This document shows, piece by piece, positions 26,641-40,571 of a stretch of DNA of 64,000 bases. The position numbers and the translations under genes were made by a program. The notes below the pieces were generated by a model. It saw only the letters and a list, made by a program, of their open reading frames with translations. It did not search any database and was not told where the DNA came from. The stretch is from Kryptolebias marmoratus (Eukaryota; Chordata; Actinopteri; Cyprinodontiformes; Rivulidae), in contig NC_051452.1 in NCBI RefSeq assembly GCF_001649575.2, positions 2,973,127-3,037,126 of the forward strand, read 5' to 3'. The stretch's first letter is position 1, and every line of letters begins with the position of its first letter.

Positions 26641-27849
26641 GGTCTGGCATAACGTTATTTTTAAAGTCTGACTAAAAGAGCAAAGTCTAAAATAAAAAAA
26701 GCGGTTATCATTCAGAACTCCAACGTAGTGATTTACGATCTCTAAGCATTCGTCATTGTAAGCCAGATTCAGTTCTGTTCACAAATGCCAAGAACCAAAT
26801 CTAAACATGAGTTTTGTGTGGTTCTGATCGCCCAGTGTGTTGGCCTTTCAGTAGCTGACTGCCTCCACTGTCAACACAAAGCAAAATGGAAAGATTTAAT
26901 AACGCCACAAGGCCAAAAAACACACAGGGAAACCTACACGTTTGAGCCCAAACACAGGCCGAATGCGGTCAGTCATTTCAGAGCCTATTAAATCTCCATT
27001 AACACACAAGCCCCCCCGCTAGCCCGAGCTAATCCAAGCCAGGTGTTTGCTGCGAGTGTTTTCACCTCTTCCCTCCACTGCCCGTTCATTCTTTTTCCAT
27101 TTTTATTTTTTTTTTTTATCCTTCCTCTTTCCTCGGTCCCTCACTCTCGACACTTCTCGGTTTCATATCTGCGCTCCAGAAAAGCAGCTCTCGCTTAAAC
27201 TCGGCAACTTGGCGGCTGCAGAACCTCCTTCTAAATGAGGTCAAATTAAGGCAAATTGCAGCTCCCAGCGGGAAACAAGACGGACACTTTGCTGGTGGAT
27301 TTATTAAGCACAGCCAGCCTCGCCTCCATCCCGAAAAAATAAGATAATTTGTCTTCCTTCACTGCCATATTGGGGCTGTTTCCTGATGGCCATTTGGCTT
27401 TTTTCAACCTTTATTCTTCGTCTCGAGAGTTTCAGGGTGGAAGACAAAAACAGATAAGATGGCAAACTAAGACCAAACATCTGCTTCCTATTCAGCTGGG
27501 TGCCCCAATAATGAGGCTGGGAGATGATGCACATTGTCAAAAAGCTGAAGAAACGGCTACGAGCTGAAGAGAATACAAAAGGACATTTTTGTCTCACAGT
27601 TTATGCTTCAGTTGTGTGAATGCTGATTCAGCTTTCACGCCATGTTCCTGTTTTTTTTATTTTTCCATGTTTTTTTTGCTAACTACTTCTGCATACTTTG
27701 TGCTACTATAGCCATTCAGCTCATCCAGAAAATGGGTGCTTTGACTTTTGTTTTTGGTCACTTTTATACTTTTTAAAATATTTAATTTTATTTACAATTC
27801 TTTCTTTAACTTGAGATCTCTTCAGGTTCTTCCAAACATTGTTCTCTTT

Positions 27850-28850
27850 GAAATCCGCTTCAGCATAGCTGCTCTTTTTTTGTCTCCTATGCTACGTTTC
27901 TATTAGCTACTGTTCTGCTACTTTTAGCTTTTAGCTAGCATTTTTCTACTTTTAGCTTTGAGTCAGCCTGGTGCTAGTTTTAGCTTTTATGCTAATTTAT
28001 CTTTTAGCTAACTTTTTGCTGCTTTTAGCTAGAATTTTGTTACTTTGGTAGCCTTTCGTTACATTTAGCTTTTGACTATCCTTTTGCTAAATTTAGTTTT
28101 GGCTAGCCTTTTGCTATCTATACTTTAGCAAGCCTTTTCCTGATTTTGGCTTTACGCTAGTGTTCTTTTAGCTTTTAGCAGAGATTTTTTTAACTTTAAG
28201 CTTTAACACATTTTAGAAAAAATCCTTCAGCAGTCAGCGTTCATGCTACTTAGGTAGCATTTTGCTATATTTAGCTTTTCACTGTCCTTTAGCTAAATTT
28301 AGTTTTGGCTAGCATTTTTCTACATTTACCTTAGCTAGTATTATGCCTTTTTTTTAGCTCTTAGCACAAGTTTTTTATTTTTAGCTTTACTCAAAGGTTC
28401 AGCAAAGACCTTCAGCAGTCAACAATTATGCTACTTAGTTAGCCTTTTGCTACATTTACCTTTTTGCTATCCTTTTGCTAAATTTAGTTTTAGCGAGCAT
28501 TTTTCTACCTTTACCTTAGCTAGCTTTTTGGTACTTTTGGCTGTAAGCTAGCGTTCTGCTTCTTTTAGCTTTGAGCAGAGTTTTAGCATTAACAACAAAT
28601 TTTATCAAAGACCTTCAGCAGTTAGCGTTCATACTACGTAGTTAGCATTTTGCTATATTTAGGTTTTGACTATTCTTTTGCTAAATTTAGTTTTAGCTAG
28701 CATTTTGCTTCCTTTATCTTAGCTAGCCTTCACTATGTTTGGCTTTAAGCTAGTGTTCTGCTACTTTTAGCACATGTTTGTCAACTTTAAGCTTCAAAAA
28801 CAAATATTAACAAAGACCTTCAGCAGTCAGCGTTCATGCCAATTTCGGAG
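27850..28850. repeat. Tandem repeat with a period of about 200 bp
   Basis: The anchor phrase 'ccttcagcagt' recurs at 28224, 28409, 28612 and 28817, giving spacings of 185, 203 and 205 bp. Between anchors the units share 'gctaaatttagttttggc' and many copies of a short 'tttagcttttagctagc' motif. The left part (27.86-28.2 kb) lacks the anchor but has the same short motif. The unit therefore looks built up from an older, shorter repeat. No ORF is conserved between units. Confidence 0.8.
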
Positions 28851-29029
28851 AAAGTGCAATTTCTCCCGTTTACTTTGCCTTGGTTTTCTTGGCTGCATGT
28901 CAGCAAACCCGCTTCTGCCTGTGTTTGTTGTTTCTGAAAATGTAAAACACACTTCCTGAATTCAGGACATTTTTCTACGAAGGACTCATTTGACGGCAGG
29001 TGTTAAGAAAAAAAAAAAGTCCTCCACAG

Positions 29030-29210
29030 CTGATGTCATCAAGAATATTTCACGTGGCGTAGCATTGACCTATATAACTTATGACTGCCACAGCTTGCTA
29101 GCAGCAGTCCAAACAAGAATGGTTGTTAGTCAGTCGATTCTTTAGATATTGAGCTAACATTTGGTGTGGTTGAAGCTAAGGGTCAACCAAAACGGCCGGA
29201 ACTCCGTCCC
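29030..29210 (+). repeat. Dispersed repeat family A, copy
   Basis: It contains 'tatgactgccacagctt', a 'ttctttagatattgagct' block and 'ggtgtggttgaagctaa', as in the other copies. The left part is truncated. Confidence 0.55.
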
Positions 29211-30089
29211 TTCTCAACTTAAGATAGTTTTAGTCTAAAACTCAGGCAATAAAAGCAGTGAGCAATATACTAAGCCTTTCATTTATTAAGAAAACAAACA
29301 AAAAATACTTTTGGATTTGCCTTTGTCAGCTCTAATCCAAACACAGTCAGACCTTTTGGGAACCACAGGATCTTAATTTAAAAAGAAAATCATCTTCTAT
29401 GCACAGCACTAAAAGAAACACAAGCACACACTCTTGAACACACACCGTCGAATGTTCTGGGAAGGTGCGCTGCAGGAGAGAATAAGATCTCTGCTTGGAA
29501 GTGACGCTGTGTTACAGGGCGTGAGAGCGTGCGTGTGCGCACATCTGTCCAGACGTGCGTGTTGGTGACAGTAAAAACAGCACGTCATGAGAACGCTGAG
29601 CAAGTGTGTAAAATAACAATACAGGCCCACATTAATGGGAAGGCTTGTAAAATAGCTTTAAAATAGTTGGGTTTTAAAGAACTCAAACAAACCAGGATCA
29701 AATAGCTGCTCTTGCTCTCCTTATCCGCTCCATTCTAAACAGTTTTATTTGGCCGCGGCGCTGAGAAATACGCTCCGGCTGCAGCTGCTATCAGCCGGTA
29801 CCCATGGCACGGTGAGGCCGAGAAGACAGATGTGTGCAGCTGTGACAACGCAGCCCACCCACATGTCAATGCGCTCACTCGTTTTCATTGTACGCGCTGA
29901 AAGGCGCTCAGGGTTTTTTTTTCTTTCCTGGAAGATTTACTGAAAGCTCTCTGACCCCCTCTCCTGGATGAATCACTCTTTACATTTAAAATGTTCTTTT
30001 ACACGCTTCATTCGCCAGGATTTCACCGCACGCTCGCCATGACAACAGCAACGCCGTAATCACAGAAATGCCTGGATGGCCAAGCTTTG

Positions 30090-30660
30090 AAACAAAGTGC
30101 TTGGAGTATGTGTCGGGGAGGACTCCCAGCTGCTACCACGCCAAATTCAAGCTCCGTATCCCCGACGTCGAGTGAGTCAGAGCCATTTTTTGTGCTCGCT
30201 AGTTTTGATTAGCTGCGGCGAGCGTCCTGAATCAGGTCGACTCCTAAGGGATGAACGCTCACTGATCAAATCAAATCAAATCCTCATAAAATAGTAAGTA
30301 AAAGTTTAGGAGCTCGAACCTCAGAAAGCAAATGATCGTTAGATCCAAGAGGTCTGGAGGGCACAGAAGGCTCCAGGTGGTCTGAGAAATATCCAGGAGC
30401 CTGTCCATTCAAGGGATTATAGGTCAACAATAAAGCGTCTTATTTCCTGAAAGTTTCATCAACATCTGTCCAGTGGTTCATGAGATATTCGGAGTTGACT
30501 CCAAATAGTTCATGGCAAAATTTGAAGCTACAACCACCAACTTTTTTGGCCAAATCCTGTTTCAGTTGAATCTATCCACTGGGTCATGGGATGTTTTGGT
30601 AACAGACACTAACATAATTGTCTGTGGTGGGTAATAACAGGTCTTGTCTAGCATTGCATC
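30090..30660. repeat. Two family A copies in opposite orientations
   Basis: The left copy (about 30090-30250) reads in reverse ('gctaccacgccaaattca', 'gagccattttttgtgctc'). The right copy (about 30430-30660) reads forward ('aaagtttcatcaacatct', 'ccagtggttcatgagata'). Together they form a degenerate inverted pair about 180 bp apart. Confidence 0.5.
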
Positions 30661-31429
30661 TAATTTATGATCGTTTTTATTAGTAATTCAGATTTGCTGA
30701 AGGTCAGTTGGATTTTAACGTCACATTTTTAAGCAAAACAGTAACTGAAGCTTTTTTTTTTTGGCTTTAACCGTTGTTGATCTTTAACATATTTTTTATT
30801 TTTAAAATAAACCAACCAGCTGTTCCTTGGGACAACCCTGAGAGAAGAGAGTGGAAACGGAGGAAGGGAAGGAGTTTGTTTTTATAAAACTGTCCACTAG
30901 AGGGCCCAAAACTACACTCGTTTCTGGTCATCTGTCTTGCCGGTTTCTAATGCGCTGCTTTTCATTGGGTCGTGAGGACTTTTATTAAAGCAGCAGCATA
31001 CTGGAGCTGAACAGTTCGCTGCGTGTGAGCGAGCCGTCCTATAAATCCACTCGTTTCTTTCTGTTTCACTCCCAGAACGCGAGCGTCGTCAGTCGAGCCA
31101 TTTTCTATTTATAGCCTGCAGAGCCCGTCTCGTTTTGGATCGATCATTTATCTGCTTGGACGACAGAGATTTGGTCTCACCGAGGCAGACGCCAACAGAA
31201 ATGGATCTGGTTGGACAGATTTATCATGAAGCAGCGCGCTGTAAAAGCTAAGCATTTGTCAGAATATGACTTTCCCTCCTGGACAAACAAACAGAGCTAC
31301 TGAGCCTTGAAGGAAGCTTGCAGCAGCCGACTAACTCCCAAGGCGGACGTTTGGATCATTTTGTCAGAAACTATAAAAAGAAACAGATAAACTAAAGCAG
31401 TAACACAAAGCTGAAATCCAGCAGAAACT

Positions 31430-31800
31430 TATGGTTTTTGCCATCGGACGGTTTTTAATGAAACTTTCAGAAAGTATTCCTTGGTTGTATATCTAAGTGA
31501 TTAACTTTTGGAGCCAACTTTATTCAAGATGGCTGAAAAATCCATTCCACAAAATCTGTTAGAGTCAAGCTTACTCGTCTTTAAGCAGAATATCTCACAC
31601 ACCACTGGATTTTAATGAAACGCTCAGAAAGTCGTCGCCCCCAACGGATTCACTTTTAGAGCAAAACCCCAGCTAATCAACTTTGACAACCACAAAAAGG
31701 GCTACAAATCAGTCGATTATACGGATATTGAGCAAAAGATTTGACGCAGTGGTAGCCAAGAATCATCCGCAACACAATACTTCGAATTAGAAATGGCTTT
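31430..31800 (+). repeat. Two family A copies in tandem
   Basis: The 'tttttaatgaaactttcag' block occurs near 31451 and a matching 'taatgaaacgctcagaa' block near 31612, each followed by 'acttttggagccaac'- or 'caacggattcactttt'-like sequence. The second copy runs on to 'acggatattgagcaaaag'. A local duplication or two insertions would both explain this. Confidence 0.6.
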
Positions 31801-34374
31801 CAGTTTCTTATTTAGCTTTTTTTCTTCTTATAAACTACCTGCGGGAGTCTGATTCTAATATTGCACAGAATGAAATTTCAGCTGCTCATCAGCTCACAAT
31901 CGCCCCGATTACCTTTCGACGTGTCTCGTAATCGAAAACACATCTGGACTGCAGGCAATCCAGTCAAATATTTACACGTTGTGTATCCGTGAAGCCATTA
32001 TGTTCTAATAAGGCAATTGTGCACACAACTTTGAGGAAATAAGACGATAGATCTCCTTAAGACTCCAACGTCAGTGCTGCCCTCACACTTATCGAAGTCA
32101 CTTCAGCTCCTGGTGTCTCTAATCTCTGACAAAAGCAACCGAGACGTAACGCCGTCTGACCACAGGAGACGTATCCACTGTCTCTGTGTCCATCTGGTGC
32201 CCAGAGCACTCCCAGTGTTTACGCAGAGTTGATATATGGCGTCTTAGTTGCGTAATACGGTTTTAAGTTACAGTTCTGGCTGCAGGCCGTCTTGAGCGCC
32301 AGTGGTTTTCCATGGTTGGAGGAAAAAAAACTGATCGGTGTCAGGGTTTTACATACATAAGAACTAAAAGATGATATCAAGCAGGAGGTCCTGGTCTTCA
32401 CCAATATGCCCAACTAACTCCTGTTTGCTCATAAACAAGCTTTCTGTAGTGGAGGCTCCCAGGCTTGTCTTGTTCTGCAAGACTGCAAGATCTATGACCA
32501 TCAAGCAACAGTTGGAATTGATTAAAAAACAGTTTTATTATGTGTACGAACTTGTGGCACATACCGTACATATCAGAAATGTGACGTAACCACAAAGTCT
32601 GTGAGCCTGCAACAGATTTTTTTTTGTTTTTCCCCCCTTAATTTGAAGTCCCCAACTCGTCTCCAGCAGTCACAGCTCAATGAGATACCAGCTTAAACGA
32701 CTGATGTTGAAATGGAGGAAGAACCTACGTTTTGCCTGTTTGGAGAACCTTGGGAGTTTGATTCAGACCGGGTTGACGAGCTAAAGGCTAGTCAGCGCGG
32801 GGCCAAGACCGAAGTGAAGGTAATGCACCAAAATTTCATAACAATTCATGTGAACGCCAATTTCACAATCCTTATAACTGCTAATTATTTTTGCATTAAA
32901 TGGTTATTTTGGCAAAAATGTCATTACAATCTGCAGCAGAATTACTACAACTGCTTCTGTCACTGTTTGTGCTCACAAAAAACAAAAACAGAATTTTATG
33001 TAAATACCTAATTGACATTGTAAGAGTTTATAAAACAGAGTTCGTATGAACCAATATCAAATGTTAGAGGTCATTAGCCATTAGCTTGTCAATCTGGTCA
33101 GAATTAAACTTTATTTTTTTCAAACATTGGTCACAACAAGTAAGATGTTAACTGTTCAGAATAATTCCACAAACCCCTCCACCTCAAAAGATCCGAACTT
33201 TTGCTTGAGGAGGAAATCAAGAACGGTATGGATCCATCTTCTGGGGATCATGAATGCGTTCACGCTAACTTCTTGCTCTGTAGTTTTTTAATGGCGGGAA
33301 AGCAGAAGATGGGTTTGTGCAGAGACTTGAATGTCGATTTATAGTTTGGATTTTTGAAAGTTCGATGGTGTGATCTTGGCTTTTTGCTGACTGAATTCTG
33401 GGAACCAAGTGAAGAAAACAGTGAGCTTTAGCGGGCAAAAAGAAGAGGGAATGAGAGGAAGCTGGGGGGGGGTCACTCAGTCAGTAGCCAGCCCCAGGGC
33501 GTCAACAAATAACTCCAACCTGGAATTCCAAACAAATATTCCCCTAACATGACCCCCACCTAAATACGGCACCGAAAGAGGCTTAGACACATAAGACAAA
33601 GGAGCACAACGAGCAGAGCTGAGCCTTATTGACATTAACTTTTCAAGACTTTGATTTATTTGATCGACAGACACCTGATAGGTCAAACTTAAACAGTATT
33701 AATTATCAAAGCTTCGCCGTCAGAGCGGGATACGTTGTTGATATGAGTCGGTGCTTTTGCTAAATGAGGTGTGAGCCATGAGGTCAAAGGCAAAGAAGAA
33801 CAAATGAGTCATTAAAGGACGAAGAGTCAATACGATGGCATCTGGGCTTTAACGGCTCAATCAACTGACGGTGAGATCAGAAATCTCACCAATCCAACTT
33901 TCAGATTAAAAAAAAAAAAAAAAAAGGCAGAGCTTGACAAAAACAAAAACAAAATTTGTTTTCATTCCTTTGGGCTCATTTTTCAGCGATGAGGCAGGAT
34001 ATGAACACAGAGCGTTTCGCTGATATCAGAACTCTGCAGACACACACTCGGCCCACGGCATGAGAACGCTGGAAATACGACAGCATATTTCTTTAATGTG
34101 TTATCAGATGTTCTGTTCGTGCATATGGACCAAAATTAGTGTTCATTTGTGTTTCAAACCCATTAAAAACAGTCAAACTCAGTTTAACTGGAGCTGTTGT
34201 ATCACATCTAAATGTGCAGAATCTCAATCATTCTGTCAAAAAATAAAGAAATAGAAGATTATCACCACGGCAAGAGTCCAGTAAAACGTTTAAAAAACAA
34301 CAACAAACAAACAAATTAGGTAAAAGTTCACTGGAACATCTGGGAAAAACTCAAAAACCAAAGACTTTGGTAAA

Positions 34375-34715
34375 AGCTCCAAAACAAAAACCTGCTTCAG
34401 CTCAAGACCATCTTGTTGTGTGGCGACCGTTCGAACCACTACACCACTAAATGCTCTCTTAGTCCGAACATTTCCCAACCATTTTTTACTATTTTGATTC
34501 AAACCAAAAGTTAGCATTTTAAAGCCACGAATTTGTCTCTACAGAGTTTCCGTCTTCTCTGATACTTGGCTAAATTGAAGAGATTTGCTCATTTAACCAT
34601 TTAGTATCATAACCACGTGCTAATTTCTGTTTATTCTGGTTATTATGCAGGATCTGCACAGTGTGTCAGTGGTTACTGGTGTTGTCTCTCAGCAAGAAGG
34701 TCTCTGAGACAAATC
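34375..34715. repeat. tRNA-like repeat remnants in inverted orientation
   Basis: On the minus strand at about 34.38-34.45 kb the sequence reads 'agtggtgtagtggttcgaa' followed by 'gtcgccacacaacaag'. On the plus strand at about 34.66-34.71 kb it reads 'agtggttactggtgttg' then 'ctctcagcaagaagg'. Both resemble the common fish repeat 'gtggtgtagtggttagcac ... gtcgcctcacagcaagaagg', which looks tRNA-derived. Neither is an intact tRNA. Confidence 0.5.
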
Positions 34716-37700
34716 TCATGCAGGTTATGTTAAGTGGTGATAGTGGTTAGACGAAACCCCAAAGTGTTTGCAGACAGGTCAGAAGCCTCAAGTTGGTGAA
34801 CTGGATGACATAAAAACAATTTTGGTGCGCCATTAAATGTTGGCGAGATACAAAATTGCAACAAATGTGCCAATTTTCTCTTAGAGTTCCAGTAAATGAC
34901 ACATTTGCACAAACGTGCAGCAAAATTTGAACCAAAATTTGTTGGGATATTGCAAAAAAATAAATAAATTACAGTTGTAGACCTCCAGGATTACCAAAAA
35001 CAAAAAAAACCTAAATTGAGAAGAGTTCGAGACAGGTTCCAGGTGCCCAAAACGAACGCGTTCAAAGCTCCTGCGGCACAAGAGCAACGCAACGCGACTC
35101 GACTCACGTGAGAAAACGGACAACCCTCGTGAACGTTCTTCAGGCATTTTTGAAACTTCTTCACTTATATCGTTGACATGTTTTCAGCTTGCGTACCACC
35201 CTGGTGCGTGTATCACAATTTGGTAACCACGGCTCTAAATGTTAAAGGTAGAAAACGTGTTTAATAAACACGCCCACATCCTTATGGACGCCGTCACGTT
35301 TTGCACCAAGATTTATTCCAAAAACTACGGCTGCTTCTTTAACAAACAACGCTACATTTTTTTCAACTCATCTGCTTTTCCTTGAGATGGGCTCCTGACG
35401 TTTCCGTAGCATTTGCAATAATTGCATTTGATTCATTTTTTTGGTTTTGATTTTTTTTATTTCTGTCAATAATTCTAGATCTGGTGCTAAATTAGGTTTA
35501 TTGGTTGCTATAATATGCCAGCTCCACTCATCACAGCTAAGCACGTGTCAAACAGTTATTTGTGTTCCTGACCGTCATGATTACCTCATTTAATCATCTT
35601 ATTATCCCTAATTTATAACATATAAGGTGTCGAAAGTCTCAGGTTTTTGAAGAAGTGAACCTGCGAGCTAAGAAAACAAGAGCCAACAATAAAAAAGTTT
35701 GGGTCACTGGTTTATTGGAACTGTTTTGACAGCGCCTATCTTTTCCAAGATTAGACAAAAAAGTGTGTTCGGAGACTTTGGGAACACTTTTCGCTGATTT
35801 AGATGACGACGTAAACGGGGAGCTTGTGAACTTCTTTCCGTGCATCCCCCCTCTGGCCCGCGGCGAAGCGAATTACGTTTGGACGTTTGCGGATGTCGGG
35901 GTCAGCGTAAAACACACACGGGAAGAAAGATTACCTCCCCCCTCCTCCCCCTCTGGATAGTCTCCCACAAACACAAAAACATATTAATCAACACAACCTT
36001 GCTGATTTCTAACTGGACGAGAGGTTTAATCTGCAACAGACTGAAAGATTCTGGCCGCGGAAATGAATGTTTACTTTACAGCCGTCTCTGTTCCAACTCG
36101 CTCTCTTTTCCTCCATTGTTGAGAAAACATCCCAAAGGAGACGAGGGCCCGCTGAACCAAAACAACGCCGGGCCAACCCCGCTGATTCATACGGTTCCTT
36201 TCAGCGGCGCGTCATGGAAACCTGTCAGAGAATCGCCCCGCGAGATATCGTGTTTCTGCGCACAGATGAGACGGAGCATAAAACATATTTTCACACACGT
36301 TATAAACTCCTTTACCGGCCTAAGACCACCTTTTAATGCTGCGAGCCGCCGCTGATCTCTCCGATAAGCTCATGGCGCAAAAGGAAGATGGTGCTGCTCG
36401 ACATCTGAACTGCGTCGTATTGATCCGAAAGGCAATTTCACCCAAACGAAAGACAAGTTTCCCTTCACCTGTTTGCCAATGTCACCTTTACAAGCAGAAT
36501 AAACACTTTAATTTACCTGCAGCCCCGTGCGTCCAGAGGAAGGAAACGACAGCTGCAGAGAAATGTTTGGCAAGAAAAAAAAAAAACATTTTTGCAAAAG
36601 CTTTTGATTTAGCGGGACGTATCTTCGAAGGGAAAACGGAATTTAATTTCGGAAGGTTATCTCGAGATGACCTAATTATCTCGTTATCTTGTTCTCGAGG
36701 CAGCGGGGCTCGTTCCCTCAATAACCAGAATTTTGTTTCAAAATCACAACCGAGTGAAACAGCGTTTCTTGAAAAGGATGTGTACCGAGTTTTAAAAACT
36801 ACCATCTCACGTGATTTATTAGCACTAGAAATACGAGCGAGGGCCAACTTTCTTTTTAGCTGTAAAACGGACTGAGGTGGAGCCATTTTTTGGGGTTTGC
36901 AAAGTGCATTGGAACAAATTAGTGCAGAAACTGAGCAGTTATGGTAACTCATGTTGTAGCATAAACCCACGTCTGCATTTTAGCACTTGGAATGATCTTG
37001 TTTGAAAGTCCTTAATACCCAGTTTACTCCTAAATAAGCTATAAGATTTGACTTTGGCTGTAAACTACCTGTGGACTGATCCACACCTCGTCGTATCGAG
37101 CCAAGCAGCTCAAACTTCAGTGTACTCCATCACATTTTGAGTCTGACAGAGTGATGACGGTCTGTATTTACCTTCCTGATCCAAATAACAGTCTACCAGC
37201 TGGAATGCCTTTTTTTTCTACTAAAACTGCAAAAACCTTTCAACCAAAACGACGTCCAAGCCATCCAAGGTTAAAGGATTGTTTGTGTGTATTCTCGCGA
37301 TGAGCATTCCAAAAATGTCAGCCGACGAAGGTCTCGTTCCTCCAACGCAGCTTCATCATTTTAAGAGAACACGGTGAGGATGTAAGGGAGGAAAGACTAA
37401 AACGGACGGCGGTTGGGTTCACGAGTTCAAGGGTTTGCTTTTTAATTGGGGCCGCAAACAAAAAAACGGTCGAGAACGGTAAGAGTTAGTGACTGATCGT
37501 GAGTCAGGCTGTATTGTCCTTGGACCGCTTCTTGGAAAATTCGGCTTTGATTTTGCGTCCAAAAATCACAAGTGTTTAAAAAACTGCAACACTGGGATTG
37601 TTTCTCAAGCTTTTTACACGTTTGAGGCGAAAAGATGCAGCTTCACAGCCGTGCTGTGCTTACTCCGGGTTTAAAAAAGAAAACTTGAGAGCAAGTGGTG

Positions 37701-37929
37701 TTAACATTTCAAAACAGACCACCTGATGGGAAAAGAAAAAAGAGATGAACGGCTAACTCTTGGCACGGAGCCATGACCTGTTTGTACGGTTTGCAGCAGA
37801 AGAAATGGCAAACATGTGCTGCGGTTGGGAAATAAAGCAACTTTTTAATCAGATGTTTTGGATATATTTTGGGGGCAAATTGCTATTGGCTGCCTTTTGG
37901 CAACGAGCGATAATGTGTGCAAAGTCAAC

Positions 37930-38130
37930 GCACAAACAGACAGAAACACGACCAAATTTTAATGAAATGCTCATGAAATCATCTAATTATTCATTAGATG
38001 TGCATCTACAACGGATTAACTTTTGGAGTCGGCCTCATTCAAATTGGCTGCCACAGGTAATCAACATTAACCGGCGCTAAAATGGCTGCAACTCGGTGAG
38101 TTTTATAGATACGGAGCTGAACTTGGACGA
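37930..38130 (+). repeat. Dispersed repeat family A, copy
   Basis: It contains 'ttttaatgaaatgctca', 'gtgcatctacaacggat', 'taacttttggagtcggcc', 'attggctgccacaggtaa' and 'aaaatggctgcaactcgg' in family order. Confidence 0.7.
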
Positions 38131-40571
38131 GCACGAGATGTTGTTTGCAAAGTTTGACCCCAACGGATATCCGTTTCTCAGCGCGAGAGGATTTTAATTT
38201 AAAAAGGCAGCCTACCCTTCAAGCAACGCTCGGCCTTTCGCTAAAGATAGTCTTTAAACCTCTTTTTGTTTTTAGTCAAGTCTTCCCGATAAGAAAGCAA
38301 GCATTCCTCAGAGGGGTTGTGAGCACGTTTCCACGGTTCAGCTCACATTTAGGGAGGCGATACTCCCCAAGATATCTCTGAGAGACTCAAGCATCAAGAT
38401 AAATCCAGGAATGTTCAACAACCATCGCTGCTCTGTCAGGCTCCGCTCGGGCATCGTCTTTCTGCAAATGCACCAAGAAGCTCCGAGATTTTTTTACGAG
38501 GATTAACAACTGAAGTCGATGGATTTGCTTTATTTTAGTTTTTAAAGAGACATACTGCATATTGAAGTATCTTTTGTAACTTTTGCAGATGTGACAGCAG
38601 GTAAACGGACGATTTAGTCATCCTGGCATGTAACTGGAGCAAACAGGAGTTCGGGGTGGATGGATGGGCTAACAAAATAAAAGCTTGACCCTTTGCCACC
38701 GGCAGGTTCCAACACAATAATCCAAAACTGTTCAATTCTTGATGTGTTTGCTTATCAGCATTTTATGTGAGAATAAACCAATGCTTTTTTTTTTTTTTGA
38801 TAATGACAAGAAAACTTCTTGGTTTGGCATTAAAAAAACCAAAAAGTTGGCACTTTTTTCCCCCTATAAGGTCATCTATATGTTGACTAATATGAAAATG
38901 ATCCCAGTTTTTAACCATAGTCTGTTCCTAAACCTAATAGTGTTGAACAGATTGTTGTTGGATTTAAAACAGTGGCCCCTGGGCTACTTCCAGCCTTGTA
39001 ATGCATTGAATTACTAATTTACACATAATCTAATACAGGAATTAGTTGTCTTCCTGCTCAGAAAAGGTTGAACCAATCAGGGACCTCATTCACAGCGTTC
39101 AGTCAGATTAGTCAATAGTTTTATATCGGAAAAGCGAAATAATCTCAGTGTGGGTTAGGTTAGCAGGTTAGCAGGGTGCAAGAAGCACTAGAAAGCCAGA
39201 AATGTCAAGTTTGAGTTGTGGTTATACGTTCACAGCAAAATGCAGATGGCTGTTTTAAGCCGTATGAAGATGTTTAGACTAACAGACAAAAATCTGGCCT
39301 GATTTGAGTATTCTGGCCTTCGAAGGAACTTTCTGCAGCAGGTGAGATGTTGCTGAGCTCTTCACATCTGGAACCAGAGCAGCAGCGCGGGCGTAAATCA
39401 GCGCGAGCGCCGAAGGAGAATTTAGAGAATGGTAACAACTTTGTGTAAGCGTCTGTAACTTTTTAAGTGCTGTTTATTCCAGGCAACAACAACAACAACA
39501 AAAAAAAAATCAAGTAGTGAAATACAGAGCCAGCTTAATAATCACAAGACACCCCCGAAAGCATCTAAAAAAGGCAAGTTTTGCATTTTATAAAGATTCA
39601 GGAGCATTCCGAGTTTCCGTGCACTTCCAAGTCGTACTCCGAATTAAACAGATCCTCGGATATAATTCAGGATTAGATGATCTTTGTTCTGGTCTCGCTT
39701 CAGTAGGATTTTTTTTTTATTACTTAGCCTCTTCTCTGAAGCATTTAGGGTAAGTGCTGCACGCCTAAAAATAGAAGTCCAGCGTCAACATTCCAGCGCT
39801 CTATAAACAACCAGGATTCAATTAGCGGAGCACTTTTTGTTTTTTTCCTCGCCAAGCCTTTATGCATTCTCATGTCTGTATCGAAGCGAGGTGTGAAACG
39901 CGTATCCCTCACATCTCAATCTTAAGAATTCCAGCTTGTCGATGTCTCAATAAAGACTTCATATATTTCTTGTGTCGCTGATCCCTGCGATGGAATAACC
40001 CAAAGTGGTTCTTTCTGACGACTTCTGCCTCATTGATCTTTCGACATCAACGATCTGGAGAAAATAAATATTAAGCGATCGTCGCCACGTTGTTTTTTTG
40101 CCTTCACGTCGCGTCTGTTTCCCTTCCGTCTTTCGTCTCTCGCCTCCCTCCCTTAAAAAGGCAACTCAAAACGCTCCCCGAGTTTATCGAATCCACTTGG
40201 AGGATTTACAGCAAGGATCTCGATTGGAATAAATGTTTGGGGTTGCTTTGATTCAGTTTGTTTCAAACAATAAAACTGTAAGAATTTCTGCCGGACACAG
40301 CTGCTGAAACGAGACTTGGGGAAAAGGATCAAGAAGCAGTCGTGAAATTGAATCTTTTTTTTGTTTTTTATGTCCAGGGACAACATTTGGAGAGCTTTAG
40401 AGCAGAAAATACAAGACTCTCAGTGGGGGAGAGGTTAGAGCTGTTTTCACCAAGACAGTTGGTTTTTTTACTGATGTATTAAAATATTAAATATTTAAAC
40501 CATGGAATGGACACTTTCTCAATGTTTCTTGCATTATAGAGAGTATGCAGACACCTAAGACCCTCCCAACA

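Noticed and set aside
32712..33011. Plus-strand ORF of 99 codons beginning MEEEPTFCLFGEPWEF
   Set aside because: It overlaps dispersed repeat family B. The segment at 32.75 kb is repeated in reverse near 33.08 kb, so the ORF is repeat-derived.
35840..36970. Run of long overlapping ORFs (171, 89 and 179 codons on plus, 160 on minus)
   Set aside because: They overlap in several frames and on both strands, have no recognisable domain, and the stretch is simply poor in stop codons. No splice signals or start context single one out.
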